The notes beneath the pieces were generated by a model. That model had not been told where the DNA came from. It saw only the letters and a program-made list of their open reading frames with translations, and did not search any database. The translations under genes were made by a program, and so were the position numbers. A stretch of 25,090 nt of DNA. It comes from Candidatus Scatousia excrementipullorum. Its GTDB lineage: Bacteria > Cyanobacteriota > Vampirovibrionia > Gastranaerophilales > Gastranaerophilaceae. Where the stretch lies: the NCBI GenBank assembly GCA_017694215.1, contig JADIND010000053.1, positions 1 to 25,090 of the forward strand, given 5' to 3'. Below are positions 7,372-14,763 of this stretch, in pieces (positions within the stretch are counted from its first letter, which is position 1; each line of letters opens with the position of its first letter).

Positions 7372-9255
7372 ATGACAACCAGAGTTGACAGTATTAGTGC
7401 TGCATCATCAACAAGTTATGCAACCAAGCCTGATGAAAAGAAAAAGGCTGAAGAAAAAAAGAAACAGGAAGTGATTTCATTTAAACTTCCGGACGGTGTT
7501 GATTACAGCAAAAAATCAGAAAGGAAAGAACGTAAAGCCGAATTAAGAGGTGAATACGAAGATTTGGAAGCAAGATATTATGATCCTGTATCTGATGAGT
7601 ATTTGACAGACAGGCTGAGTAAAAAAGAAGCAAAGAAATTTGCAGGACGTCAGGTTGACAACGAAAAGAGATATCAAGAATTTTTGAACACTGAAACATT
7701 CCTGTCAAAAGAAGAATATGAAAAAGCAAAAGCAGACCAGAAAGCAGGAAAAGCTTATCAGGGTAAAAATCTTGAATATATCAAGGATGAAGATGTAAGA
7801 CGCTGGGTTGAAAATAACAAACACAAATTCTATAAAGACGGCAAATTTTCAAGCGACCTTTACAAACAGGAAATCGCAAAATGGGTCGGTACTGATTATA
7901 AAATGAACCTTGACGAAAGAGCTGCAGTATCTGCCGGCGGTGACAGAATGTCTAAAAAAGATGCAAAAAGAGCCGCAAAATATGCAGGTATTGATGTAGA
8001 AAAAGATTTAACATGGTTATACAGAACCGGAGCCATTGTCGGCGGTGTCGGTGCAGGTGCCGCAATAGGTGCAGTTGCCGGCGGAGCTGTTGTAGGCAAT
8101 GCAAACTTTGACAGCTATGTTGTAGGACATCACCAGAATGGTACGACTGAAATTCTCGGTGAACAGCACTCTAAATCCAACGCAGTAAGTGCCGGAAGAA
8201 GAATCGGTGCATTGTCAGGAGCTCTGGGTGCATTACCGGCATCAATTCTTGCAGCAGCCAAAATTAAAGATGAAGGCGGAAAAGATGTATTCAATAATTC
8301 GACTGCAGAAAAGATTGTAAAAGATCCTGACGGTATTTTGAATGTAACCGAAGACGGCGGCTGCCGCACAATCGTCAGAGCTATTTTGAATTTACCAAAT
8401 CTTTCTGAAAATGAAAAGATTGCAACTTTAGAATATGCTTATGGTAAAAATACAGGCAAAAAGGTTAATAAAAATGAGTTAATTGCGGCTTACGAAGCAG
8501 CTAAACTCATCAATGATTTGCCTCCGGAACCGACAACACCGACGGCTCCGACAGTGGCAACAACACCAACAACACCAACAACTCCAACCGGTTCAACAGT
8601 TCCGACAGTCCCGACGACTCCGACTGTTCCGACAACACCGACAGTATCTACTGTTCCGACGGCTCCGACAACTCCGACACCAACAACGCCAACAGAACCG
8701 CCGAAGCCTGAATACAATATGGTTACTGTAGAAAACGGTGAATCTATCGCAAGATTGGCTAAAAAATACGGAGTTTCCGAAAAAGAAATTATAGAACTTA
8801 ACAGGGATCAGCTTAAATACTTCAAGAGTGCTACAGACTGTGAGGATAATAAAAAATATCTCGGTTTCCTTGTAGGTGCAAGAATTAAGCTCCCTCAAGA
8901 CGCAAATCAGGAAGCTGTAAAAGAAAACCAGAAAACTAATTCTGAAATTGAAAATGCAAAATACAGAAAAGCATCTAAAAAACTCGACGGTAAATTGTGT
9001 CCGGAAAGAACAAAAACTTACAAACCGTTAGACGAAAACTTCCGTAAAAAACATAACATCAGAACAACTGATGAACTTGCCGAAGAACAGCAAAAAGCCG
9101 ATGAGCAGAACCGTACAAAGCAAAAAGCTACTGAAAAAGCTCAGGAAGCCAAAAAGAAAGCAGAACAACAAAAACAGACTGAACAAAATGAATCCTACTG
9201 GGATACTTTTAAAAAGAAAGGACTCAACGGCGTATTCAACAGACTGTTTAGCTAA
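7372..9255 (+). CDS. LysM-domain protein with Pro/Thr linker
   Basis: A 627-residue multi-part protein. Residues 18-200 are highly charged and Lys/Glu-rich. Residues 220-242 and 275-297 are Gly/Ala-rich hydrophobic stretches that could enter a membrane. Residues 385-444 are a Pro-Thr linker of short degenerate repeats. Residues ~449-508 form a LysM peptidoglycan-binding domain (VTVENGESIARLAKKYGVS... ending near IKLP), and the tail is again Lys/Glu-rich. No N-terminal signal peptide is seen although LysM normally binds cell wall, so any export route is non-classical. The start is supported by AAAGGGG. A terminator follows the stop. It shares LysM, Gly-rich segments and a similar leader with the gene at 23184. 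Function is unknown. Confidence 0.85.
   Translation: MTTRVDSISAASSTSYATKPDEKKKAEEKKKQEVISFKLPDGVDYSKKSERKERKAELRGEYEDLEARYYDPVSDEYLTDRLSKKEAKKFAGRQVDNEKRYQEFLNTETFLSKEEYEKAKADQKAGKAYQGKNLEYIKDEDVRRWVENNKHKFYKDGKFSSDLYKQEIAKWVGTDYKMNLDERAAVSAGGDRMSKKDAKRAAKYAGIDVEKDLTWLYRTGAIVGGVGAGAAIGAVAGGAVVGNANFDSYVVGHHQNGTTEILGEQHSKSNAVSAGRRIGALSGALGALPASILAAAKIKDEGGKDVFNNSTAEKIVKDPDGILNVTEDGGCRTIVRAILNLPNLSENEKIATLEYAYGKNTGKKVNKNELIAAYEAAKLINDLPPEPTTPTAPTVATTPTTPTTPTGSTVPTVPTTPTVPTTPTVSTVPTAPTTPTPTTPTEPPKPEYNMVTVENGESIARLAKKYGVSEKEIIELNRDQLKYFKSATDCEDNKKYLGFLVGARIKLPQDANQEAVKENQKTNSEIENAKYRKASKKLDGKLCPERTKTYKPLDENFRKKHNIRTTDELAEEQQKADEQNRTKQKATEKAQEAKKKAEQQKQTEQNESYWDTFKKKGLNGVFNRLFS
8529..8700 (+). repeat. 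Degenerate coding minisatellite (Pro-Thr linker)
   Basis: About 170 bp of short imperfect repeats built from ccgacaacaccg-like units encode TTPTxPT-type peptide repeats at residues ~386-444 of the LysM protein. Such tracts usually vary in length between strains. The long reverse-strand frames across it follow from the repeat. Confidence 0.75.
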
Positions 9256-9293
9256 AATAATCTCAATAGGTGAAGTATTTTATATAACACCGG

Positions 9294-9331
9294 AAGATAC
9301 ACTCTCACAAAAATGCGGGAGTGTATCTTTT
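9294..9331 (+). terminator. Intrinsic terminator after the LysM gene
   Basis: AAGATACACTC (9294-9304) pairs perfectly with GAGTGTATCTT (9319-9329), and a T-run follows. It ends the transcript of the 627-residue LysM gene. Confidence 0.85.
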
Positions 9332-9451
9332 AGTATTCCGATATGACATTCAGCCGGTAAAAATAAATGCAGAGAATACGTATTTTTCTGTTCCGGCATG
9401 CCTTGAACAAGCTGTTTTTTAAATCTTTTACAAAACTTAATAAGTGCCAAA

Positions 9452-9488
9452 ATCATGGAAAACCATGCTCTGAGCATGATTCCATGAT
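9452..9488. repeat. Nested perfect palindrome
   Basis: ATCATGGAA (9452-9460) is the exact reverse complement of TTCCATGAT (9480-9488), and between them CATGC pairs with GCATG. Several further CATG words lie nearby. It has no T-run and so is not an obvious terminator. It could be a protein-binding site or a remnant of a palindromic repeat. Confidence 0.55.
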
Positions 9489-9605
9489 TGAGATTCTTAA
9501 AACCATGTCACAATGCACTTTTTAACATGATTGACTTTTCAAAAGTGCCATAACTGCTGAATTGCAAGGGGTTGTTACAAAAGTTCATAATGACATGTTC
9601 CTCTA

Positions 9606-9633
9606 TTGAAAAAAAATCCTTATTTTTTATAAT
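9606..9633 (+). promoter_or_regulatory. Strong sigma-70 promoter of the Cys-rich protein gene
   Basis: TTGAAA (9606-9611) and a perfect TATAAT (9628-9633) have a 16-bp A/T-rich spacer. Transcription should start near 9640, giving a leader of about 105 nt before the start codon. Confidence 0.7.
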
Positions 9634-9639
9634 GTAATT

Positions 9640-9733
9640 AAGGATAGGCGAGAGCCACAGAGGGGTGGAGATTCAGGCACTTTAGGTGTCATGGCTTTAC
9701 TTACTCAATTAGTGAGTAGATAGTTGATAAATT
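9640..9733 (+). promoter_or_regulatory. Structured 5' leader, candidate cis-regulatory RNA
   Basis: The leader folds into several helices by eye. GGC-GAGA-GCC (9647-9656) has a GNRA-type tetraloop. CCAC (9655-9658) pairs with GTGG (9665-9668). GGCAC (9676-9680) pairs with GTGTC (9686-9690). TACTCA (9702-9707) pairs perfectly with TGAGTA (9713-9718). A competing outer stem, AGAGCCA (9651-9657) with TGGCTTT (9692-9698), would enclose a junction, so two alternative folds are possible. The last hairpin lies 15 nt before the GGAG ribosome binding site. I do not recognise a known riboswitch class. Confidence 0.5.
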
Positions 9734-9745
9734 GGAGATATAAAA

Positions 9746-9967
9746 TTGTTTAGAAGCAGGGATATGGGCAGAGCAGTTGCTGTAAGAAGGTGGACACCGA
9801 CCGCTCTTGAATGTTATAAAAGAGGTTGTAATTGTGAAGGTTGTTTTTACAGAGATTTTTTCAGCGGATCATCACAAAAATGCCAGATGAAAGCATCCGT
9901 TCTTGAACTGGTTAGAGTCATCGGTACTCCTAATGTAGAATTACAACAATTTCTTATAGAAGAGTAA
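9746..9967 (+). CDS. Small Cys-rich protein, putative metal-binding
   Basis: A 73-residue protein with five cysteines (C23, C28, C30, C33, C46) in a C-x4-C-x-C-x2-C-x12-C pattern. This suggests zinc or Fe-S binding. The segment before it is basic with a Trp (RRW at 14-16), and the C-terminal third (KASVLELVRVIGTP) looks like a helix for packing or nucleic-acid contact. The start is TTG, chosen because GGAG lies 8 nt upstream; the next ATG at 9764 has no ribosome binding site. It has its own strong promoter and folded leader and is followed by the hibernation factor gene. I vaguely recall similar short proteins from other bacteria but cannot name the family, and no function is assigned. Confidence 0.75.
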   Translation: MFRSRDMGRAVAVRRWTPTALECYKRGCNCEGCFYRDFFSGSSQKCQMKASVLELVRVIGTPNVELQQFLIEE

Positions 9968-9994
9968 TTTCCTCTTTAAAAATTCCGTAAGTTG

Positions 9995-10003
9995 TGCTAT
10001 AAT
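9995..10003 (+). promoter_or_regulatory. Extended -10 promoter of the hibernation factor gene
   Basis: TGCTATAAT is a perfect extended -10 element (TGn-TATAAT). The -35 region is only TTTAAA (9975-9980). It would let the hibernation factor be transcribed apart from the Cys-rich gene upstream. Confidence 0.6.
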
Positions 10004-10032
10004 ATATAAGCGTATATTATATGGAGGGCAAC

Positions 10033-10395
10033 ATGCACATTTACGTAAACGGAAGAAACATTGAAATTACTGATGCTATTAAGGCTTATGTAAAGGAGAA
10101 AATCGGTAAAGTAGCAACACATTATGACCAGATTCAGGGCATAGATGTGGTGTTATCAGTTATCAAAAATCCTGCCGCATCAGGAAAACACGTTGCAGAA
10201 GTCAGCTGCAAAATGAATACGGGTGTTGTTCGTTGTGAAGAAGCCGCTGATTCAATGTATGAAAGTATTGATTTACTGGCAGACAAATTGAGCAGACAGG
10301 TTCAAAAATTTAAAGATAAATCTTTAGGTTCCGATAAGACATCTATCAGAACTGACGCTAAAGAACCTGAAGTCGCTGCCGAAACAGAAGAATAA
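10033..10395 (+). CDS. raiA: Ribosome hibernation-promoting factor (HPF/RaiA family)
   Basis: A 120-residue protein of the HPF/YfiA/LrtA family, which binds the 30S decoding region in starved or stressed cells and silences ribosomes. The N-terminal beta-alpha domain spans ~1-97: the opening MHIYVNGRNIEITDAIKAYV, the central VLSVIKN strand, and the AADSMYESIDLLADKLSRQVQKFK helix are typical. The last ~23 residues are acidic and probably disordered. The C-terminal dimerisation domain of long HPF, usual in Gram-positives and cyanobacteria, is absent. The ATG at 10033 was chosen because GGAGG lies 5 nt upstream; the earlier in-frame ATG at 10021 overlaps that site. The glycosyltransferase gene follows 3 nt after the stop. 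Confidence 0.9.
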   Translation: MHIYVNGRNIEITDAIKAYVKEKIGKVATHYDQIQGIDVVLSVIKNPAASGKHVAEVSCKMNTGVVRCEEAADSMYESIDLLADKLSRQVQKFKDKSLGSDKTSIRTDAKEPEVAAETEE

Positions 10396-10398
10396 AAT

Positions 10399-11184
10399 AT
10401 GATTAATAACAAGAAAGTCGTCGTTATAATGCCCGCTTACAATGCGGAAAAAACCCTGAAACAAACCTATGACGAAATCTATAAAGATTTTGTAGATGAA
10501 GTTATACTTGTTGACGACAATTCTCAAGACAATACAAAACTTGTTTCAAAAGAATTGAATATAAAAACGATTGTTCATAAAGAGAATAAGGGTTACGGCG
10601 GCAATCAAAAATCTTGTTATAAAGCAGCATTGAAATCCGGAGCAGACATCGTTGTGATGCTGCATCCGGATTATCAATATACACCGAAATTAATTCCTGC
10701 CATTGTTTGTATGATGGCATTTGAGCAGTATGATGCGGTGCTGGCTTCCAGAATGCTGGGAAATTCCGCACTCAAAGGTGGTATGCCGCTTTATAAATTT
10801 GTTGCTAACAAGTTTTTAACCGCATTTGAAAATGTTTTTACAGGCGAAAAACTCTCCGAATACCATACAGGTTTCAGAGGTTTTACAAAAGAGGTTTTGC
10901 AAAAATTGCCGCTTGCTGCATGCAATGATGATTTTATTTTTGATAACGAAATGATTGCGTTACTGTTTTACAATAATTACAATATAGGAGAGCTTTCATG
11001 CCCGACAAAATATTTTAAGGAAGCTTCTTCTATAAATTTTGTACGTTCATGTAAATACGGTTTGGGAGTTCTTGCCGTAAGCATAAAGTACAGGCTTGCT
11101 AAATGGGGATTTAAGTCAGGAATATTTAAAAACAATGCGGCAAAGCTGGACTTAAATACAGAGCTTGAATATTTTTATCAATAG
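10399..11184 (+). CDS. Family 2 glycosyltransferase (DPM1-like)
   Basis: A 261-residue GT-A glycosyltransferase resembling polyprenyl-phosphate mannosyl/glucosyl transferases. The nucleotide-binding PAYNAE lies at 12-17, VDDNSQDNT at 38-46, and HPDYQY at 89-94 supplies the metal-binding acid. The acceptor-side TGFRGF and the acidic DDFIFDNEM segment follow. No C-terminal membrane helices are present, so it is a soluble or peripheral enzyme. The likely role is transfer of a sugar from a nucleotide donor to a lipid carrier or envelope glycan; the exact sugar is not readable. It starts 3 nt after raiA with a weak ribosome binding site, so translation is probably coupled. Confidence 0.85.
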   Translation: MINNKKVVVIMPAYNAEKTLKQTYDEIYKDFVDEVILVDDNSQDNTKLVSKELNIKTIVHKENKGYGGNQKSCYKAALKSGADIVVMLHPDYQYTPKLIPAIVCMMAFEQYDAVLASRMLGNSALKGGMPLYKFVANKFLTAFENVFTGEKLSEYHTGFRGFTKEVLQKLPLAACNDDFIFDNEMIALLFYNNYNIGELSCPTKYFKEASSINFVRSCKYGLGVLAVSIKYRLAKWGFKSGIFKNNAAKLDLNTELEYFYQ

Positions 11185-11223
11185 TTTTCGGTGTCGTAAG
11201 CCGTCAGCATATTGTAATATCTA

Positions 11224-11253
11224 TAAAAAAGCTCCCGATTACAGGAGCTTTTG
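11224..11253. terminator. Bidirectional terminator between glycosyltransferase and rpoD
   Basis: AAAGCTCC (11228-11235) pairs with GGAGCTTT (11244-11251). It has an A-run on the left and Ts on the right, so it serves both converging genes. Confidence 0.85.
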
Positions 11254-11257
11254 ACAA

Positions 11258-12358
11258 TTAGCTTTCAACATATTCTCTTAAACGTTTACTTCTGTTCGGA
11301 TGGCGGAGTTTTCTAAGAGCTTTAGCTTCAATCTGTCTGATACGTTCGCGTGTAACTCCGAACAACTGTCCGACTTCTTCCAGCGTTCTCTGGCGTCCGT
11401 CATCCATTCCGAAACGCAGTCTTAAAACATCGCGTTCTCTTGGAGATAATGTACAGAGAACTTCTGCCAAATCTTCTCTCAAAAGTTCCGATGCAACCGT
11501 TTTGATAGGTGCATCAGCTTCTTTATCTTCTATAAAGTCACCCAGACGGGAATCTTCTTCTTTTCCGATAGGAGTTTCAAGAGAGAGTGGTTCTTGTGCA
11601 ATCTTAATAATTTCGCGGAGTTTCGGAATAGAAACATTCATTTCGATTGCCAGTTCATCTTCGGTTGGTTTTCTTGAAAGTTCCTGAGCGAGTCTTCTTG
11701 TGACTTTTTTCAATTTATTAATAGTTTCAACCATATGAACAGGGATACGGATTGTACGTGCCTGATCAGCGATTGCTCTTGTAATAGCCTGTCTAATCCA
11801 CCATGTTGCATAAGTTGAGAATTTGAAACCTCTTTCGTGATCAAATTTTTCAGCGGCACGGATTAAACCCAGATTGCCTTCCTGAATTAGGTCGAGGAAT
11901 AACATTCCGCGTCCGACATATTTTTTTGCAATACTTACAACCAGACGGAGGTTTGCCTGAACAAGTTTTCTTTTGGCAATGGCTCCAGGGGTGCCGCCTT
12001 CAAGAATTTTTCTTGCAAGTTCAATTTCTTCATTTGCAGATAATAACTTAATTCTTCCGATTTCTCTCAAATAGAGTCTTACCGGATCATCAACCGCAAT
12101 ACCCTTTGGTAATTCCATATCATTAGCGGATTCTTCTTCCGTGGAATTCATCATATAGATATCATCAAGGTTCATTTTATTACCCATTTTTTCGGTAACA
12201 ATATCTTCAATGTTGTCGGTGCTGATATCCATATTCATGTAATTTACGCTGTCATCATCACCTTCTAATTGTCCATCCTCATCAATATCGTGTAAATCCA
12301 AATTCTCATCTTCGAGAACGCTTATAATAGAGGAGTTCGGTTGTCTTTTTTTAGTCAT
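11258..12358 (-). CDS. rpoD: Primary sigma factor (SigA/RpoD)
   Basis: A 366-residue group 1 sigma factor directing RNA polymerase to housekeeping promoters. A short acidic N-terminus (about 1-88, a reduced region 1.1) is followed by region 1.2 (DPVRLYLREIGRI at 91-103), regions 2.1-2.4 (~137-207, with the FSTYATWWIRQAITRAI melting/-10 segment), region 3, and region 4 ending in the -35-binding helix VTRERIRQIEAKALRKLRHP at 335-354. The length and region 1.2 mark it as primary rather than alternative. It overlaps the dnaG stop by 8 nt (ATGACTAA) with GGAG just upstream, so the two are translationally coupled. This is the macromolecular synthesis operon without rpsU. Confidence 0.97.
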   Translation of the reverse strand: MTKKRQPNSSIISVLEDENLDLHDIDEDGQLEGDDDSVNYMNMDISTDNIEDIVTEKMGNKMNLDDIYMMNSTEEESANDMELPKGIAVDDPVRLYLREIGRIKLLSANEEIELARKILEGGTPGAIAKRKLVQANLRLVVSIAKKYVGRGMLFLDLIQEGNLGLIRAAEKFDHERGFKFSTYATWWIRQAITRAIADQARTIRIPVHMVETINKLKKVTRRLAQELSRKPTEDELAIEMNVSIPKLREIIKIAQEPLSLETPIGKEEDSRLGDFIEDKEADAPIKTVASELLREDLAEVLCTLSPRERDVLRLRFGMDDGRQRTLEEVGQLFGVTRERIRQIEAKALRKLRHPNRSKRLREYVES

Positions 12359-14249
12359 TTATTTTCTCCAATTTTATTTGATTATTTATTTTATCTCTTA
12401 GCTGCATTTGAATTTTCAGGGCTTCAGTTTCATCTTCATCTGCATTTTTGTACATTTTCCGCAACTTTTCTTTTTCTTCTTCCCATTGACAACGCTTAAT
12501 TCTTGCAATATTTTCCCGTATTGCACATTCGAAGTCTTCGGGTTTCAGATTTGTAAACGTTTCGGATATACTTATTAAGTCTGTCAAAACCTTCTGCATT
12601 TCAGGCTTTTTAATATATTCCGTGTACAACTGTTCAATTAATTCCTTTACATTATTTACGGTAAGTATTAATTTGTCAATTGTAGATTTTACATTTATTA
12701 ACGTTTCATTTGTAAAGTACGAATTATCAATCATTTCATTTATCCGGGCAAATGTAAAATGACTGTCAGGTACAAAAAAAACGCTCAATAAATTTTTTTG
12801 CACTTTTTCGGAAATTGTTAAGCTTTTTGTTACAATTTTTTTAATATCTGTTTCCGTATTAGATTCAAACCCGCTGCCAAACTTTAATTTACGGATTTCA
12901 GTTTCCAGTGAATTTTCGTTAATACCGATTGCATCCGCAACCATTTTCACATATTCGGAGCGTATGATTTCGTTGTTAATTTCCATTAAAACGGGAATAA
13001 ACGATTTGATATAGCGTGTTTTTTCCTGCGGGGTTTTGTATTTGTGTTTATCTTTCAGGAAACTGTTTATCTGATAATCAATCAAAAGCGGAGCTTGTTT
13101 AACAATATCTTTAAAAGTTTCGGCCCCGACAGTTCTGATAAATTCATCGGGATCTTTGCCTTCGGGAGGTGCGATAACTCTGATTTCGCAAGAATACTTA
13201 TCGTCAGATGCAGAAAGATAGCTTTCGTCAAACTGTTTTATGTCGCCGAGTCCTTCAAAAGCTTCTCTGATAATTGCAGCTCCTCTGTCAGTGGCTTTTT
13301 GTCCGGCGGAATCAGTATCAAAAGAGAGGTAAATTCTTCTTGATTTTGTATATCTGGACAGAAGTTTTACATGTTCCGAAGTCAGGGCTGTTCCGCAGGA
13401 GGCGACGGCATTTTCTATACCGTGAGCCTGTGCCGAAATTACATCGAAATAGCCTTCCATAAGGATTACGCCGTCTTCTTTTTTTATTGCGTCACGAGCT
13501 GTGTAAAGTCCGTATAGTAGTTTGCTTTTGTTGTATATCAAAGAATCCGAGGAATTCAAATATTTCGGACTCTGTTCTTTTTCCAGAGCTCTTGCCCCGA
13601 ATGCGACATAATCACCTGTTTCATTTTGTATCGGAATAATAACTCTGTTTCTGAAACGGTCGATGTAGCCTCCGTTTTTACCTTTCAGAATAAGCCCGGC
13701 TTTTTCCAGAACACTGTCTGAAAAATCGGTTTTCAGAATATCGTACAGTGTTGTATAGGCTTTCGGGGAAATTCCAAGGGTAAATTTCTTTATAATATCA
13801 CGGGAAATACTGCGGGATGTCAGATAATCCAGAGCGTCATCAGCTTCTTTGGAATGCTTGTTTAAAAGCAGGTCGTTATAAAATTCTGCTGCCTTTTGCG
13901 ATGCAGCCGTCATTTCTTCTTTTAAACCTTTGGAAACTTCATTTTTTTTGAAGTTTTCCGGCATTTCAAGACCGAATTTTGCTGCCAAATCTTTGATTAA
14001 GTCAATAAATTCAATCCCTTTTGTATTCATAATAAAAGAAAGAGCATCGCCGCCCGCTCCGCAGCCGAAACACTTGTAGATACCAAGCTGCGGATTAACG
14101 GAAAACGACGGAGTTTTTTCTTTATGGAAGGGGCATAACCCCCAGTAGTGTCCGCCGTTTTTTTTGAGGATGACCTGCTCTGATACGACTTCCACAATAT
14201 CGAGCCTGTCTTTAATTTGCGAAACTAATTCTTCTATTGTTTTAGCCAT
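12351..14249 (-). CDS. dnaG: DNA primase
   Basis: A 632-residue primase that makes RNA primers at the replication fork with DnaB. The CHC2 zinc domain comes first: C39 and H42 in CPFHKEKTPSFS, then C60 and C63 in CFGCGAGGD. The catalytic core holds the TOPRIM motifs EGYFD (265-269) and DTDSAG (311-316). The C-terminal ~150 residues form the helicase-interacting region and are rich in Lys, Glu and Ile. Length is normal. A TATAAT at 14264-14269 (minus strand) lies 14 nt before the ATG, next to a weak GGTGA ribosome binding site. It is coupled to rpoD downstream and preceded by the RNase P RNA gene on the same strand. Confidence 0.96.
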   Translation of the reverse strand: MAKTIEELVSQIKDRLDIVEVVSEQVILKKNGGHYWGLCPFHKEKTPSFSVNPQLGIYKCFGCGAGGDALSFIMNTKGIEFIDLIKDLAAKFGLEMPENFKKNEVSKGLKEEMTAASQKAAEFYNDLLLNKHSKEADDALDYLTSRSISRDIIKKFTLGISPKAYTTLYDILKTDFSDSVLEKAGLILKGKNGGYIDRFRNRVIIPIQNETGDYVAFGARALEKEQSPKYLNSSDSLIYNKSKLLYGLYTARDAIKKEDGVILMEGYFDVISAQAHGIENAVASCGTALTSEHVKLLSRYTKSRRIYLSFDTDSAGQKATDRGAAIIREAFEGLGDIKQFDESYLSASDDKYSCEIRVIAPPEGKDPDEFIRTVGAETFKDIVKQAPLLIDYQINSFLKDKHKYKTPQEKTRYIKSFIPVLMEINNEIIRSEYVKMVADAIGINENSLETEIRKLKFGSGFESNTETDIKKIVTKSLTISEKVQKNLLSVFFVPDSHFTFARINEMIDNSYFTNETLINVKSTIDKLILTVNNVKELIEQLYTEYIKKPEMQKVLTDLISISETFTNLKPEDFECAIRENIARIKRCQWEEEKEKLRKMYKNADEDETEALKIQMQLRDKINNQIKLEKIND

Positions 14250-14365
14250 AAGTTCACCGATTAATTATATTTTAACATCAATAAAATTATTAGCAAAAGT
14301 CTTTGAAAATTTTTTAAAAAGCGGAAATCTAATCTATAGCCGCGGATTTTTGCTGGTTCAAATAA

Positions 14366-14723
14366 AAAATAAAGCAGCCCGTAAGCCGTGTTCTGTTTTA
14401 GATAATCATCTGTCTGGTATTGTGATTGCTCACAATCTCTAGCGATTTTTTAGAAGTGGGCGGACAGCCTTTAAAACCTTCAAATCAATCTTGCATCCGA
14501 TCGGGGGTTGCCTGGCCGGTATTTCTCAACACCGCCGGTGAAGCTCTTAACTCACCGTTGCACCATTGCCTGTGACATTTGTCCATCGGCTGTATATTTT
14601 CTGTGGTCCTATCCACCGGCTCACGCCGTCCGGAGTTTCTCCGGCGATCTGTCCTTGGATGCACGGACTTTCCTCATCTTTCGGAGTATCCCGAAATCCG
14701 CGATTATCCGGCTGCTTTATTTG
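14366..14723 (-). ncRNA. rnpB: RNase P RNA (bacterial type A)
   Basis: The catalytic RNA of RNase P, which removes 5' leaders from tRNA precursors. On the minus strand the 5' end reads AATAAAGCAGCC and pairs with GGCTGCTTTATT at the 3' end, forming P1. The conserved GAGGAAAGTCC element lies near 14673, ACAGAAAATATACAGCC near 14600, a GTTAAGAGC P12-like hairpin near 14540, and ACAGAAC...GGCTTAC just before the 3' end. The length of ~358 nt is usual for type A. A TAAAAT box about 8 nt upstream on the minus strand fits a start at the P1 strand. The ends are set by P1 pairing and may be off by a few bases. Confidence 0.95.
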
Positions 14724-14763
14724 AACTTATTTTAACATAAAAAATAAAAAACAAATTTAAAAA

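Larger units (their letters stand above)
9256..9605. other. Intergenic region with terminator and palindrome, no gene
   Basis: The gap contains the terminator of the LysM gene (9294-9331) and a nested palindrome (9452-9488). I see no supported protein gene or tRNA. Frames present on the minus strand lack a ribosome binding site and coding character. Short motifs such as AAGTGCCA recur on both sides of the palindrome (near 9443 and 9544). Confidence 0.5.

Noticed and set aside
8490..8898. Long minus-strand frames rich in Val/Gly or Cys/Arg opposite the LysM gene
   Set aside because: They arise from the low-complexity Pro/Thr repeat on the coding strand, with no ribosome binding site or plausible protein composition.
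9280..9477. Minus-strand ORF downstream of the LysM gene
   Set aside because: It overlaps the intrinsic terminator and the palindromic gap, with no ribosome binding site and no recognisable domain.
9640..9745. raiA RNA motif, c-di-GMP, TPP or SAM riboswitch
   Set aside because: The leader is too short for the raiA motif and precedes a different gene. It lacks the conserved cores of the other classes.
14164..14735. Two plus-strand frames across the dnaG 5' end and the RNase P RNA
   Set aside because: The stretch is explained by dnaG and rnpB on the minus strand. The frames show no coding signature.
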